The position numbers and the translations under genes were made by a program. The notes under the pieces are model-generated. The model was given only the letters and a program-made list of their open reading frames with translations. It was not told the origin of the DNA and did not search any database. From Candidatus Bilophila faecipullorum (lineage in GTDB: Bacteria; Desulfobacterota; Desulfovibrionia; Desulfovibrionales; Desulfovibrionaceae): DNA of 64,000 nucleotides. Of the stretch, positions 8,106 through 16,079 are shown piece by piece. The stretch covers positions 1 to 64,000 of the forward strand of contig CALVEZ010000013.1 in assembly GCA_944326695.1 (NCBI GenBank), given 5' to 3'. How positions within the stretch are numbered: the first letter of the stretch is position 1; every line of letters begins with the position of its first letter.

Positions 8106-8698
8106 TGGGCAAGATGGCTGTCGGTTTGTTGGGGCTTATGGGGAAGGGACTGCTCGGCGGCGGAACCAGGAGAGCCGGGACGGCCTTGTCAATTTTGGGT
8201 AAAGGCTCAGGCTGTATGCGGAGCGGAGGGCAGGGGTGCGGCAGTGGAAGAGGCGGCAGAAACTCTTCTCCGTTGGAAGAGGCGCTTACTTCCCTGCTGG
8301 AGCGTAATGGGGCCGCGGCAAAGGCGTGTCTTTCGACTGCTTCCCGATCTGAACTTGAAGCGTCTTCTGCTGATGCTGACATCATAGATGTATGTGCAGT
8401 GGAAAAAACTGCTTCTGCCCGGAGCAGCGCCGCCGAGAGGGAGGCTGCTTTAAAGGCCCTCGCGCGGCATATCGTCAGCTTCACAGACGGGCGAGTGAGG
8501 TTGCGACATGAGGTTTTCAAGAAAGCGTTTGTTCATGCGCCCCTGCAGCAGGCTCTTACCGCTGGCGGGATGTTTACTTCCGTGGAGTTCAAGGCTTCTA
8601 CCGGCTCGGCGTTGTTGCTCTATGATGCCGGGAAGATGAGCCGGACTGAGTTCATGGAAGCTGCTCTGCCGCTGGGGAGCTTTCTGGCGGAGAACTGA
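8102..8698 (+). CDS. HMA_2-like domain protein with Gly-rich N-terminus (198 aa)
   Basis: Residues 1-60 are Gly-rich with a short hydrophobic stretch and one CGSGRGG motif. Residues from about 118 onward (RHIVSFTDGRVRLRHEVFKK, then FTSVEFKASTGSALLLYD) follow the layout of HMA_2 heavy-metal-associated domains: GRVRLRH, a variable strand, then a TGS-LLL-YD strand. The classical CxxC metal site is absent. It is translationally coupled to the DUF134 gene (ATGA overlap) and ends in a terminator. The assignment rests on pattern only. Confidence 0.5.
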   Translation: MMGKMAVGLLGLMGKGLLGGGTRRAGTALSILGKGSGCMRSGGQGCGSGRGGRNSSPLEEALTSLLERNGAAAKACLSTASRSELEASSADADIIDVCAVEKTASARSSAAEREAALKALARHIVSFTDGRVRLRHEVFKKAFVHAPLQQALTAGGMFTSVEFKASTGSALLLYDAGKMSRTEFMEAALPLGSFLAEN

Positions 8699-8708
8699 TC
8701 TCGTAAGA

Positions 8709-8746
8709 CAGCCGGGAGAATGTGTTCCTGTCCCGGCTGATTTTTG
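8709..8746 (+). terminator. Intrinsic terminator of the DUF134/HMA_2 unit
   Basis: A 9-bp stem CAGCCGGGA/TCCCGGCTG followed by ATTTTT. Confidence 0.75.
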
Positions 8747-8756
8747 ATGATAATTA

Positions 8757-8770
8757 TGAAATATATTTCA
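8757..8770. promoter_or_regulatory. Palindromic operator-like site, copy 2
   Basis: TGAAATATATTTCA, identical to 7643-7656, placed just before the AAGGAG ribosome-binding site of the gene at 8787. Confidence 0.55.
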
Positions 8771-8786
8771 AAAAAGGAGTGAAGTT

Positions 8787-9014
8787 ATGACTACTACGAT
8801 GGAAGGAAGACAGATGGAATGCGGTTCCGGCAGAGAAGGGCGGACAGTCAGGCATCGGCATGGTCAATGCATGTGCCATGGTCGAAGGGGAGAACATTCC
8901 GCTTGCCAGGGGCAGAATCGGGGTTGCAGTTCCGAAAAAGGACGAGGATCGGGGAAACGCTGTCATCGTCATACAGAGGGGACACGGCAAGCCTGTTCTC
9001 AAGAATGCGAGTAG
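8787..9014 (+). CDS. Cys/His/Gly/Arg-rich small protein (75 aa)
   Basis: It starts at ATG 8787 behind AAGGAG. It has eight Cys and six His scattered among Gly, Arg and Ser (for example HRHGQCMCHGRRGEH), suggesting metal chelation. The composition recalls DUF5320-type peptides often found beside DUF134 genes, but no motif proves this. The shared palindrome ties it to the DUF134 unit. A terminator follows at 9059. Confidence 0.5.
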   Translation: MTTTMEGRQMECGSGREGRTVRHRHGQCMCHGRRGEHSACQGQNRGCSSEKGRGSGKRCHRHTEGTRQACSQECE

Positions 9015-9058
9015 TAGAATCCAACGCATCTGTTTTGTTAGAATAGGTCACTAAAAAA

Positions 9059-9095
9059 GCGCCAGGCAGAAGTCTTTCTGTCTGGCACTTTTTTA
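9059..9095 (+). terminator. Intrinsic terminator closing the metal cassette
   Basis: The stem GCCAGGCAGA/TCTGTCTGGC (one G-T pair) has an A-run before it and TTTTTT after it, so it can act in both directions. Confidence 0.8.
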
Positions 9096-9152
9096 TTACC
9101 CGAAACTACCCCATCTCCTCTTACTTCGTTTGGCAATCGGCAAATCACAAGC

Positions 9153-9182
9153 TGAACAGAGTTCAGTTCCCTCCGCAATTTT
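9153..9182 (+). promoter_or_regulatory. Phage-type bipartite promoter, copy 2
   Basis: TGAAC at 9153-9157, an 18-nt spacer, and CAATTTT (one mismatch to CAATATT) at 9176-9182, 58 nt before the start at 9234. The preceding CCG also matches other copies. Confidence 0.5.
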
Positions 9183-9233
9183 TCTTGGCAGATTCATTAA
9201 CTGACTCACAGAATGGGAGAATGAGAGCATGGG

Positions 9234-9497
9234 ATGACCAAGGAAGAATTCACAGCGCAGTACAAGGAGAATACGGATGAGCTTGTGTGGGCTTCGCGTT
9301 GCGATCCGGCGGAACGTCAGAAACCTGACGCCGCCCGCATCGTTACGGGGTGGACGGTGGAGAAGCCGGGGCATCGGCTGTTCAACTGGCTGTTTCACCG
9401 GAGCGACACGCGTATTCTTGAACTTGAAGCGACGGTAGCATGGCTGGAAGCGGAGCTGGAAGAGATCAGGGCTCTGCTTAGGCCCGGGGAAAACTGA
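9234..9497 (+). CDS. Hypothetical phage protein (87 aa)
   Basis: A small acidic protein with a C-terminal coiled-coil (LELEATVAWLEAELEEIRALL). It is the first gene of the late unit behind promoter copy 2 and lies 2 bp before the spanin gene, so it may belong to the lysis module. The ribosome-binding site is weak (GAATGAGAGC). No family is recognised. Confidence 0.6.
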   Translation: MTKEEFTAQYKENTDELVWASRCDPAERQKPDAARIVTGWTVEKPGHRLFNWLFHRSDTRILELEATVAWLEAELEEIRALLRPGEN

Positions 9498-9499
9498 AT

Positions 9500-9931
9500 A
9501 TGGATGTTAAAGTGGTGGGAGGCGGAATTGCGGTATTGCTGATTCTGGGAGGTTGTTTTCTCTGGGAGGAACTGGATGAGGCGCGTGAACGGGCCGCCAG
9601 AGTGGAAGAGCGATTGGAAGGAGCCCTTTCAATCCTCGGCAGGATGGAGAGTTCGACGAAGACCATGCAGAAGCTCATGCTGGAATGGCGCGAAGGTCAG
9701 GAAAACATACACGGCGAGTTCCGGCGGCAGGCCGCCGTACTTGAGGAGGTACTTAATCGTGATCAGACCACCCGTGATTTTGGCGACATGCGTGTTCCTG
9801 ACAGCGTGCTCGAACTCTATACCCGCTCCAGTCATCCAGATTCCGGCAGTTCCCCCGACGGCCTGCATGCAGGAAAGGGCGGAACCGACACTTCGGGGCA
9901 ACAGAGTCAGGGATCTGCTGCATTACCTTGA
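9500..9931 (+). CDS. Rz-like inner-membrane spanin
   Basis: A 143-residue protein. Residues 5-22 are one membrane anchor (VVGGGIAVLLILGGCFLW), residues 23-90 a long charged coiled coil, and the rest a flexible Gly/Ser-rich tail. This is the i-spanin architecture that connects to an outer-membrane lipoprotein to fuse the two membranes in the last step of lysis. A partner lipoprotein gene is nested in another frame from 9759. Identification rests on architecture and on the nested partner. Confidence 0.7.
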   Translation: MDVKVVGGGIAVLLILGGCFLWEELDEARERAARVEERLEGALSILGRMESSTKTMQKLMLEWREGQENIHGEFRRQAAVLEEVLNRDQTTRDFGDMRVPDSVLELYTRSSHPDSGSSPDGLHAGKGGTDTSGQQSQGSAALP

Positions 9932-10040
9932 TGAAATACGGCTGCAGCTTGCGCTGGCCAATGAAGACAAGGTCTGCCTGCGGAGATGGTGGGCGGAAGT
10001 AGAAGAAGCCGTACATATGAATGAACTGAATACGCCGTGA
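9759..10040 (+). CDS. Rz1-like outer-membrane spanin lipoprotein, overlapping Rz
   Basis: A GTG start at 9759 follows GAGGAGG (9743-9749), within the Rz-like gene in another frame. The product begins VIRPPVILATCVFLTAC: a short lipoprotein signal peptide with an LTAC lipobox, then a Pro-rich stretch (SIPAPVIQIPAVPP), as in Rz1 proteins. It overlaps Rz by 173 bp and runs 109 bp beyond it. The total is 93 residues, longer than lambda Rz1, with a helical C-terminal half. Confidence 0.75.
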   Translation: MIRPPVILATCVFLTACSNSIPAPVIQIPAVPPTACMQERAEPTLRGNRVRDLLHYLDEIRLQLALANEDKVCLRRWWAEVEEAVHMNELNTP

Positions 10041-10080
10041 CAATATTGGATTGCGGGCGCCTTCCCGCAGGAGGAGCGTT

Positions 10081-11241
10081 ATGTATCCCAAACTGTTCGG
10101 CCGGAACGGGATGCTTGGCGGGACCATCAATCCCCTGGTGACCGGCGGCATGGTCGGCCACGCCGTGGCAAGCGGACAAAATTCCCTCGGCGGAACCCTA
10201 GGAGAAACTGCGGGAGGCCTGTACGGTTACGGATTGGCCCAGAATTTCGGGCGGAGGCTGAAAAGAGGCATCGGAGCGAAAACCATTGGCAAAAGGTTGG
10301 CACGTGGTCTGCTTGGACTCCCTCTGTCACTCATAGGCGGTATGACTGCGGGGTGGTTTGGAGGCAAAACGGGAGACAGACTGATTCCTCTGAAATTTAG
10401 GCCGGAAGGACAAAAGACAGCCGCCTTTTCGAATGGAAGCAACCACCGCGCCCTGCGCGGAAAAACACAACTCTGTGAGGACAGTATGGACAAGATGGCT
10501 TTTGCCGTTCGGAATGCGGAAGTACGTGGTGCGCTTGCCGCGTTTGTGGACGCGGATCTTATCAAGTGCGCTTCGACTTCGGATTTCGATGCACTGGCGG
10601 AACGGGTCGCCTCTGACATTCCGGAAATGGATTATACGCTGGATGACATTGCCGCTGCAACACAGCTCGCCCTTTCCGGGGAAAACAGGGAGAAAACGGC
10701 CGCGGAACATTCGTCTGATGTAAAAGCGGCGCTTGGCGAACTGATGCTGATGAAAGTGGCGGGAGAAATCGACAGAGCCACCTTCAACCGGGAAGCCGCC
10801 CCTCTCGTGAAAGAAGCCATTTCTCTCGAGGGCGCTGGACAGGCGCTGAGAGGACTCGGCAAGCGCCTGTATACCATGGACTCGGAAGAGGCCGCCCGTC
10901 ATCTCGGCGGAGCGGCGGGCAAGGCCAGGGATTACCTGCTGGGAGGATTCAAGCTGGAAGGAATTCGTGACGCGGCAGCAAAGCGTAAGGCCCTGGCTGC
11001 GTTCAGGGAGAACATCCGCAAGGTGACTGGCACGCGGGCAGCGCGCAGAGTCCGGCAGGATGCTCTCGGTACGGTGGGTACCAAGGCCGAGCGCAGCCGT
11101 ACGCGCGGTCTTGGGCAGGCCGCCGCAGCATATGGCTTGGCGGGGGCCGGTCTTGGAGGAGCGGCTTATGGGGCCAAAAAGCTTTACGACCGTTTCGGGC
11201 GCGGACGGGAAGAGGATATCGCCGCCGCCCTCGGCGAATAA
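10081..11241 (+). CDS. Hypothetical virion-associated protein (386 aa)
   Basis: ATG 10081 has a strong AGGAGG site. The N-terminal 110 residues are Gly-rich and amphipathic (GGTINPLVTGGMVGHAV). The middle is helical and contains an EKTAAEHSSD motif. The C-terminal 60 residues combine a basic segment with a hydrophobic Gly/Ala stretch (GLAGAGLGGAAYGAKKLY). KTA motifs and terminal hydrophobic stretches recur in several neighbours and may mark capsid-internal proteins. A GC-rich hairpin without a T-run follows at 11247-11281. No family is recognised. Confidence 0.65.
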   Translation: MYPKLFGRNGMLGGTINPLVTGGMVGHAVASGQNSLGGTLGETAGGLYGYGLAQNFGRRLKRGIGAKTIGKRLARGLLGLPLSLIGGMTAGWFGGKTGDRLIPLKFRPEGQKTAAFSNGSNHRALRGKTQLCEDSMDKMAFAVRNAEVRGALAAFVDADLIKCASTSDFDALAERVASDIPEMDYTLDDIAAATQLALSGENREKTAAEHSSDVKAALGELMLMKVAGEIDRATFNREAAPLVKEAISLEGAGQALRGLGKRLYTMDSEEAARHLGGAAGKARDYLLGGFKLEGIRDAAAKRKALAAFRENIRKVTGTRAARRVRQDALGTVGTKAERSRTRGLGQAAAAYGLAGAGLGGAAYGAKKLYDRFGRGREEDIAAALGE

Positions 11242-11296
11242 ATACGGGACGCCGCTCCGAGAACACGGGAGCGGCGTTCCCGCTTGAGAGGTAGGC

Positions 11297-11554
11297 ATGC
11301 TTTCGGCTTTCCGACAATTCCATCCCATGGGGGGGGCCCGAGACGGACTTCTGACGAGTCTGCGTTCTTTTCTCACGAAGGATTCCAGAACCCGCTCGTT
11401 AGGCTTGCTCGGTACAGGGATTACCGGTGGGGCGGCCCTTGGCCTGGTTCAGGGAAGGCAGGGAACACACCCGTCTCATGTCAGGGCCTTACCCAGGCTT
11501 GATGCCGAAGAGCTGGTAGCCCCAGAGGGGCGGCGGAATCCGTCCGCAGACTAG
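11297..11554 (+). CDS. Hypothetical phage protein (85 aa)
   Basis: It starts at ATG 11297 behind GAGAGG. A basic N-terminus is followed by a Gly-rich hydrophobic stretch (LGLLGTGITGGAALGLVQG, residues 35-53) and a polar tail. It resembles the other small hydrophobic proteins of this region in layout. Function unknown. Confidence 0.55.
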   Translation: MLSAFRQFHPMGGARDGLLTSLRSFLTKDSRTRSLGLLGTGITGGAALGLVQGRQGTHPSHVRALPRLDAEELVAPEGRRNPSAD

Positions 11555-11583
11555 GGCATCGTTGTCATACGCAGAGACACATC

Positions 11584-13557
11584 ATGGCAGTATCTCCCAA
11601 CGTATCCGCATGGATGAACAGGCAGCAGGCGACGCATGAGAACGCCGAGCAGATTTTCGTGCGCAATTTCAGCACACGGGCTTTCGAGGCTTTCCGGGCG
11701 AAGGTGCCGGAACTGATGGAATATATCGTATCCTTTCGCGTCCTCGCCAGTGATCTGAAGAATTCCAACGCGTTCGGCTGCTTTATCATTCGTAGCGGGA
11801 ATAATATTCAATATATTCCCATCGTTATGTCCGGCGGTTCACTTGAGCCGTGCGAACTGCTGTACGACAGGCGGGAAGACAGGTTCCAGCCTCTGGTGCC
11901 CGATACTGTAGATGCCATTCGGAAAGCGAATATGGTAACGGACCATAAGACTGTTTCCCCCGTTCAGAATGTTGAGGACACAAGATCGCTGTTTCGCCGT
12001 CTTGTCCGGCCTCCGTGCGGTTCCAGCGTCATTCTGGCGTCGTCATCCGCCAATTCTGTAGCCGGTCTACCCATAAAGGCCAGAGTTGCCTTGCGGGAGT
12101 ATCTGAAGGAACAGCCCGGCCTACTTGCAAAAATTGCCGAATTTTATCCGGTGGAAAAGCTCGGTGCAAGCCTGGTCGTGTCGGAAGCGGAGGAACCTCA
12201 CGTGGAGTCCCCCACGGTGCTTCGCCTTGCCGATTTGAACAGGGAAAACTCAGGATGGCTCACGGGACGCCAGAAAGAAGATATGCGCGTGAGGGGATAC
12301 ACCCTCGTCAACGCTGTGGACTCGCCGGGAATCGCCATCATCAGGCAATCGGAAGCTCCGCTTGAAGGTGTCTTCTCGTATACATGGGGGGGAGAAAATG
12401 AATGTTGCAGCGCTTGTACATCGTCTTCCGAGGCGGGGAATGATCGAAGAGCGGACGACATTGTTGGAGAGGGTTTTCTCGCCGAAGCGTTTCGTGTCGG
12501 TCTCGCAGGAGTGGAAAGTATCCCGGTACTTGTCATGGGCGGTTATGTTTTTGATGGTCGTGGAGCCTGTCTGAGGATGGAAGGTGGAGATTGCCTTCTC
12601 TTGCGGAAGTCCGGCACGGCACTGTCCGGGGATGAGCTGAAAAAGTTCGGGGCATTTGGGGACACGCGGCGTTTCCGTTCTCTGCCCACGGGCAGGCTTT
12701 TGCCCATCCTGAGAAACCGCAGGGGCTACCCATGCGCAGTGCGCGACTGGGATACTTTCGGTCTGCGTGTTACCGCCTGTGAGGGAATAGGCAGGCATCC
12801 GTTCATTGCGGAGAAGGACGGCAGTGTCTACATCACCCCCGGCGAGAACTGGCAGCCGGGCTTTATCCTCTCTCCTCTGCTGGAGGTAGGCTGGCTGGGA
12901 AACCGGATGTCCGGCTGGACATTACCGAAGGGTACTCTGTGGATGCACCTGCCGGACGACATGAAACGCCTTTCCGGTCTGCTCCGTAACATTGACGATT
13001 TTTGGAGGGCTGTGCGTTCCATTTCCACACTTCTGGTCATCCAGCGTGAGAGCGGCGTCATAACGGTGACGGACAGACGGGAGGAAAAGACAGCGGGTTT
13101 TGCGGACGAGGCGGGAGCGGCGGAGTTCATCGTCCGCAAGTATGGACTGGGACCGACCCAGGTTCGGAAGGTACTCGACAGCGAGCGTTCGTTTTTGTTC
13201 GGGAAGACTGCCGCAGCATTGCCGGAGGCCACGGAAGCGTCGGAAGCTGCCTTTGAACCGGATGTCCTTTCGAGTTTCGTGGAACTTGGTGACAGCGACG
13301 AGTTGCCTCTCGGTATATTGGCTTCATTCAGCAACGATCCGGATGTACGAGAGCAACTGCTTGATTTTTTGCCGGATTTTGAACGCACAGGAGATAAGCT
13401 GGGGCGCTGCATTCTTTTGTTCGGTCTGAAGAAGAAGGACTTGTCCGACTATTACGGGGCGGAAGAACTGGATGCCCTTATGGCGTCATGTCGCAAGGTG
13501 TTTTCTCTTATAGGAGGTATCGTGTTCAGGCTGAGGTCGTACATCAATATGGTCTGA
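11584..13557 (+). CDS. Large hypothetical virion protein (657 aa)
   Basis: No signal peptide or membrane segment; mixed alpha/beta composition. It contains a Cys cluster (GGENECCSACTSS at about residue 272) and one KTAGF motif near residue 500. The position upstream of protease and capsid genes and the co-directional tight packing suggest a structural or packaging role. It does not look like a portal: no portal-type motifs were found. It overlaps no neighbour and the ribosome-binding region is weak. Unknown family. Confidence 0.65.
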   Translation: MAVSPNVSAWMNRQQATHENAEQIFVRNFSTRAFEAFRAKVPELMEYIVSFRVLASDLKNSNAFGCFIIRSGNNIQYIPIVMSGGSLEPCELLYDRREDRFQPLVPDTVDAIRKANMVTDHKTVSPVQNVEDTRSLFRRLVRPPCGSSVILASSSANSVAGLPIKARVALREYLKEQPGLLAKIAEFYPVEKLGASLVVSEAEEPHVESPTVLRLADLNRENSGWLTGRQKEDMRVRGYTLVNAVDSPGIAIIRQSEAPLEGVFSYTWGGENECCSACTSSSEAGNDRRADDIVGEGFLAEAFRVGLAGVESIPVLVMGGYVFDGRGACLRMEGGDCLLLRKSGTALSGDELKKFGAFGDTRRFRSLPTGRLLPILRNRRGYPCAVRDWDTFGLRVTACEGIGRHPFIAEKDGSVYITPGENWQPGFILSPLLEVGWLGNRMSGWTLPKGTLWMHLPDDMKRLSGLLRNIDDFWRAVRSISTLLVIQRESGVITVTDRREEKTAGFADEAGAAEFIVRKYGLGPTQVRKVLDSERSFLFGKTAAALPEATEASEAAFEPDVLSSFVELGDSDELPLGILASFSNDPDVREQLLDFLPDFERTGDKLGRCILLFGLKKKDLSDYYGAEELDALMASCRKVFSLIGGIVFRLRSYINMV

Positions 13558-13568
13558 CGGGAGAGGTT

Positions 13569-14255
13569 ATGTTCAGTCTGGACGGAGCCGCGCGCCGTAT
13601 AGAGGAGTTCGTGCGAGTGCTCCATGTACCGGACAAAAGCGACGGCCTCAGTGAGGCGCAGACGGCGTATTACGCGTTTCTTACGGAGCAGAAAGGCGAC
13701 GATATTGCCGAAATTGTCTTTCATCGACTCCATGGTGATGAGACGCAGAAGATGGTCATAGAAGCCCTGATTCTTGGAGGATGTCCGCCTGAGGAGGCGG
13801 AAAGGGCGCTGAAAGTACCGATCCGGGCTTATGAATGGTATCGTGAACTGTTTTTTGACACGACCTGTTTCCTTACCGTGCTGGATCGTATCGCCTATCT
13901 GGACAGCATCGACAACGATGAGGAGAGACAGCTCAAGCTCAGAGCCGTAGATTTGGGATACGAGTATGTTCTTTATGTTTATGCCCATGTCATTCCGGAG
14001 ACTGACCGGCAGTTCGAACTCTTGCGCCGTATGTACATGAGTACAGCCTATAAGGCGCTTACAATGAACTATGCGGGAATGGGAGGAACGATCACGAAAC
14101 ACGCCATCGAACATGCCAGACTCATGCTTCAGGCCTTTACCGCCATGGAACGGAGTCGTCCTGACAATACGGGGCAGAGCGAGGCGCTTATCAGAATTGT
14201 GACCGAACCGGTAAGAAAAGAGGAACCGGAAATACAGGCCAACGATATCATATAA
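13569..14255 (+). CDS. Hypothetical phage protein (228 aa)
   Basis: ATG 13569 follows GGGAGAGG, 11 bp after the upstream stop; an earlier in-frame ATG at 13488 would overlap the previous gene. All-helical, rich in Tyr and acidic residues (AYEWYRELFFD, YEYVLYVYAHV). No family recognised; part of the virion operon. Confidence 0.65.
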   Translation: MFSLDGAARRIEEFVRVLHVPDKSDGLSEAQTAYYAFLTEQKGDDIAEIVFHRLHGDETQKMVIEALILGGCPPEEAERALKVPIRAYEWYRELFFDTTCFLTVLDRIAYLDSIDNDEERQLKLRAVDLGYEYVLYVYAHVIPETDRQFELLRRMYMSTAYKALTMNYAGMGGTITKHAIEHARLMLQAFTAMERSRPDNTGQSEALIRIVTEPVRKEEPEIQANDII

Positions 14256-14265
14256 GGAAGTTAGC

Positions 14266-15105
14266 ATGCTGATCATGCCAGCGACGACAAGGGATTTCCA
14301 TGAAATGGCGGCGGCTGTGGCCGCGGACTTTTTTGAGAACGGCGTGCCCCTTGTGAAGGGCATAATGGAGAGGGCGAAATCGGATCAGCTCGTGCCTGAG
14401 GAAGTGCGCCGTCTGACGGAGAAGGCCAATACCGCAGCCATGTTGCAGCTTTTGAAGATGGAAGGGCGTGGCAAGGATATTTTTTCGCTGGCCAGAGTCG
14501 AGGACGTGCTTGCTCTGACTCACCCCACGCATGAGCAGAGCGATGCGTTGTCCGAAGTTGGGGGAGAGAAAAGGGAGCGTGCCGCAGAAGAGAAAGCGGT
14601 TTCATGGCCACAGCTCTCAAAGGCTGCTGAATTGGCCAAACAGCAGGTATTCGAGAGTTTTTTCGGCTCTTCGCCTTCTGGGGAAAAGATTGCCGGAGAT
14701 TCCGACAGAGGGGCAACCCTTTCCGATCTGGCGGCGCTTAAGGTTCACTATGATGCTTTGCTGCTTCGCAAAACAGCGGCCGAAGAAACGATGCAGAACG
14801 GATTGAACAGGCTCATCCAGCGTTATGAGGCTGACAAGGGGCCTTCCCTTGAACGTGAGATGGCCGAAGCATGTTCCGTGCTGGGCAGCCGCTGTTATCC
14901 AATAATTCAAGTACTGATTGAACATTTCAGAAAAAAGGATGCGAACCTGTGCAAGGAGGCTGAATATATTGTGGACGATAGAGCGCCGTTTATCCGGACT
15001 GTCAGCACGGTATGCGACGCCCACGATGACTTTATACGGTGCGAGAGGCTTATGGCCGCGTCGGAACGGGCCATGTCTCGTTGCCGGAGGGAACTGAGGC
15101 CATGA
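14266..15105 (+). CDS. Hypothetical phage protein (279 aa)
   Basis: A helical protein starting 10 bp after the previous gene. It carries an RKTAAEETM motif near residue 167 and regularly spaced basic and acidic residues. The C-terminus contains four Cys spread over about 70 residues. The start of the next gene (15102) overlaps its stop. Unknown function; likely virion assembly, from context only. Confidence 0.65.
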   Translation: MLIMPATTRDFHEMAAAVAADFFENGVPLVKGIMERAKSDQLVPEEVRRLTEKANTAAMLQLLKMEGRGKDIFSLARVEDVLALTHPTHEQSDALSEVGGEKRERAAEEKAVSWPQLSKAAELAKQQVFESFFGSSPSGEKIAGDSDRGATLSDLAALKVHYDALLLRKTAAEETMQNGLNRLIQRYEADKGPSLEREMAEACSVLGSRCYPIIQVLIEHFRKKDANLCKEAEYIVDDRAPFIRTVSTVCDAHDDFIRCERLMAASERAMSRCRRELRP

Positions 15106-15470
15106 TTACCCGTTCAGGAGAGGCATTGGTAAAAGAGGCACTGGTAAAAAAGGCCGGCTTTATAACCGGTTCATGGTCACTGGCGGGACGGTTGGCTAAG
15201 CGGGTTGGAACAATGGGGTTGCGGGCAGCCAGCGTAGCCAGATACCCGGCGAAGATTATCGGCAGGGGGACGCTCGGAACTGCGCGTCTGGCTGGACGGG
15301 GATTCGAGAGCTTCGCCCGGCTGTCTCCGGCAGGAAAAGCCATGGTGCTCGGCGGTGTTATGCCCACCGTATTCAGCGGCTACAGCCTCAGGGAGACACT
15401 GGAAAAAAACATGGACAGGGTAACCCCCGACAATCCCTATTATCCCCGAAAGGAGCACCAGGCACTATGA
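15102..15470 (+). CDS. Small basic hydrophobic phage protein (122 aa)
   Basis: It is translationally coupled to the preceding gene (start 15102 inside its last codons). The N-terminus repeats EALVKEALVKKAGF; the middle is basic with Gly/Ala (RAASVARYPAKIIGRGTLG); a hydrophobic segment lies at about residues 80-95. It ends in a Pro/Tyr-rich tail. It may be an internal virion or membrane-active protein. No family. Confidence 0.6.
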   Translation: MITRSGEALVKEALVKKAGFITGSWSLAGRLAKRVGTMGLRAASVARYPAKIIGRGTLGTARLAGRGFESFARLSPAGKAMVLGGVMPTVFSGYSLRETLEKNMDRVTPDNPYYPRKEHQAL

Positions 15471-15913
15471 ACGCCCGTGATTACGTCATGAAAACGGCAG
15501 AGGAAAAGATGGTGAAACATGGTGGATTTGGCATTGATTCCCTGGCTTCCGCAGCCAAAGCGGTAGGGAGCATCGCACCGCTGCTGAACGCCGGGATAGT
15601 GGGCGGCTATGCCCTCCGGCAGCTTATTGCCAGACTGCAGAACGACACTCGCCGCAAGGCCATTATCGAAGATCTTTCCGCCACTGATTCGATGCTGAAG
15701 GAAGTAGACAGGGAACGCCTGCTTGAGTGGTACGCCACCATTTATCATTACGCGCCGAAGATGAGTCTGGACAAAGTTACTGTCAGAGAGCTGCTTCAGC
15801 AGTTTGCCAGATTCGGGCGTATCGACTTGCAGACGCTCAAGACCATGGCGGAGACGGAAAAAGCTCTCAGTCAATCCAAGAGCTCCGAAGGGATAAAGAA
15901 CAAGCTGTTTTAG
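15467..15913 (+). CDS. Hypothetical phage protein (148 aa)
   Basis: It overlaps the previous stop by 4 bp. A hydrophobic segment (SIAPLLNAGIVGGYALRQL) near residue 38 is followed by a helical domain. The gene ends 10 bp before the next start. Function unknown. Confidence 0.6.
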   Translation: MNARDYVMKTAEEKMVKHGGFGIDSLASAAKAVGSIAPLLNAGIVGGYALRQLIARLQNDTRRKAIIEDLSATDSMLKEVDRERLLEWYATIYHYAPKMSLDKVTVRELLQQFARFGRIDLQTLKTMAETEKALSQSKSSEGIKNKLF

Positions 15914-15923
15914 GAGGAACGTC

Positions 15924-16079
15924 ATGAGCGCGCACAGGATTCTTTCCGGACTTGGGGCGGCTTTTTACCTTCATATCAAGCTGGCGGAGAGAGCTCTCAA
16001 TGCGAAGACGGCGGCACACCAGCTTGCCTCCAGAGGCGTATTTGACGCCATGCGGAGGACACCATGCTTGAGAAGGTGA
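15924..16079 (+). CDS. Very small phage protein (51 aa)
   Basis: A start at ATG 15924 with an AGGAGG site and 7-nt spacing. The amphipathic basic helix (LHIKLAERALNAKTAAHQLA) resembles the N-terminal pieces of neighbouring proteins. It overlaps the first 16 bp of the protease gene, suggesting translational coupling. Confidence 0.6.
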   Translation: MSAHRILSGLGAAFYLHIKLAERALNAKTAAHQLASRGVFDAMRRTPCLRR

